Below are positions 63,414 to 64,000 of a stretch of DNA of 64,000 nucleotides, piece after piece. Each line of letters begins with the position of its first letter. The stretch's first letter is position 1. Below the pieces are notes generated by a model. The model was not told the DNA's origin. It saw only the letters and a program-made list of their open reading frames with translations, and did not search any database. Location: NCBI RefSeq assembly GCF_964019385.1, contig NC_088655.1, positions 18,267,296-18,331,295 on the forward strand, given 5' to 3'. The translations under genes and the position numbers were made by a program. Source of the stretch: Sycon ciliatum. Lineage: Eukaryota > Porifera > Calcarea > Leucosolenida > Sycettidae.

Positions 63414-64000
63414 ATGCCCAAGACAATGCCCAAGGTGCATAGCTCGGACGGGGCCTCCGCTACTAGCTCTGAGCTTTCGACTTCCGACGTAATGGCTCAA
63501 CTGTTGACGACTCTGCAGCAACAACAGCAAGCCCATGAACTAAACACCGCCGCCCAGTCTGCCTCCACTGCGCAGCTTCTGCAGCAGATCACGGCAACGG
63601 TCTCGGGCCTGGTTCAAGCCGCACCAGCGCAGGCTCCGGCGTGCACGCCGCCGCTGCCGAATTTTCGTTCCCTGAACGATTCAGACGATGCTGACGCCTG
63701 GTTCACCATGGCCGACCGTGTCCTCACTGGTCATGGGATCGCACCAAATCGCTTCGCGCTAGCCATAGCTCCTCACCTCACTGGCAAGGCTTTGGCAGCA
63801 TACAACGCGATGTCAGCAAACGACACCACGGACTTTGCTGTCGTCCGTACTGCCGTGCTTCGCCGGTTCCATGTCGATGCGAAGCACTATAGGAAAAAGT
63901 TTCGTTCCGACACTCTAGGTGAGAGTACCTCGTACGTGGATCTGGCTACGCGTCTGACCGATATTTTCAATAAATAGATGGCTGCTGAGAATGCTGGCGA
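63414..64000 (+). pseudogene. Gypsy-like gag, 5' part, with one premature stop
   Basis: ATG 63414 begins MPKTMPKVHSSDGASATSSE; a Gln-rich coiled-coil-like stretch follows (LLTTLQQQQQAHELNTAAQ). Then comes a capsid-like region: PLPNFRSLNDSDDADAWFTM, FALAIAPHLTGKALAAYNAM and VLRRFHVDAKHYRKKFRSD. TAG at 63975-63977 falls where the usual pattern LTDIFNKWMAAENAG has Trp, so a single TGG to TAG change is likely and the frame stays open to the window edge. Pol lies outside. Confidence 0.75.

Overview
This is a repeat-dense piece of an animal (metazoan) nuclear genome. Evidence: spliced exons with GT/AG borders, tRNA-derived SINEs, LINE, Penelope-like (PLE), DIRS-like, Gypsy-like, Kolobok-like and Harbinger-like elements, and many microsatellites. 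I see no bacterial operon structure. The mix (GIY-YIG retroelements, THAP and P2X7-tail transposon proteins, DIRS) fits an invertebrate such as a sponge or cnidarian, but the species cannot be fixed from sequence alone.

Host gene: the only good host candidate is a plus-strand leucine-rich-repeat (LRR) gene. Three exons are visible: a signal-peptide/LRR N-cap exon ending at 13205, and two 72-nt, 24-codon LRR exons at 43052-43123 and 61936-62007. All borders are phase 2. The ~30 kb and ~19 kb introns are packed with nested transposons. The gene probably continues outside what I could recognise.

Layout. 0-13 kb: microsatellites, several MITEs, a GIY-YIG retroelement relic (7.0 kb) and a ~240-bp tandem repeat carrying hammerhead ribozymes (HHRs; 2.7 kb, 6.1 kb, 8.0-8.8 kb). 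13-22 kb: a palindromic repeat family with an embedded tRNA B-box-like motif, 22-bp minisatellites and a decayed minus-strand DIRS-like retrotransposon. 22-31 kb: LINE 3' ends, inverted repeats, a TTAA foldback element, tRNA-derived SINEs in tandem, and a 0.93-kb element with 365-bp inverted arms and an HHR in its loop. 31.15-35.36 kb: a PLE (RT plus a GIY-YIG nuclease with three AT-hooks) split by a short Gypsy-like LTR element that carries a signal-peptide/ubiquitin chimera. 36-41.4 kb: composite copies of the palindromic family carrying an RLE-like nuclease ORF and a 23-residue Arg/Gln-rich repeat ORF, itself cut by a LINE. 42.2-42.95 kb: a Harbinger-like element with a Myb/MADF-like ORF. 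43.6-50.8 kb: two long LINEs head to tail. 43.2 kb, 50.8-53.1 kb and 58.4-59.3 kb: a retrozyme-like ~478-bp repeat with a type I HHR, often in tandem. 54.5-61.8 kb: a Kolobok-like DNA transposon with two convergent genes (P2X7-tail-like and THAP-DDE-like). 63.0 kb to the end: the 5' part of a Gypsy-like LTR retrotransposon.

The most notable signal is three unrelated repeat families in 64 kb, each with a type I hammerhead ribozyme and several with intact cores. Two are tandem arrays of the kind that could release unit-length circular RNAs. All structures here were read by eye; no folding or database search was run.
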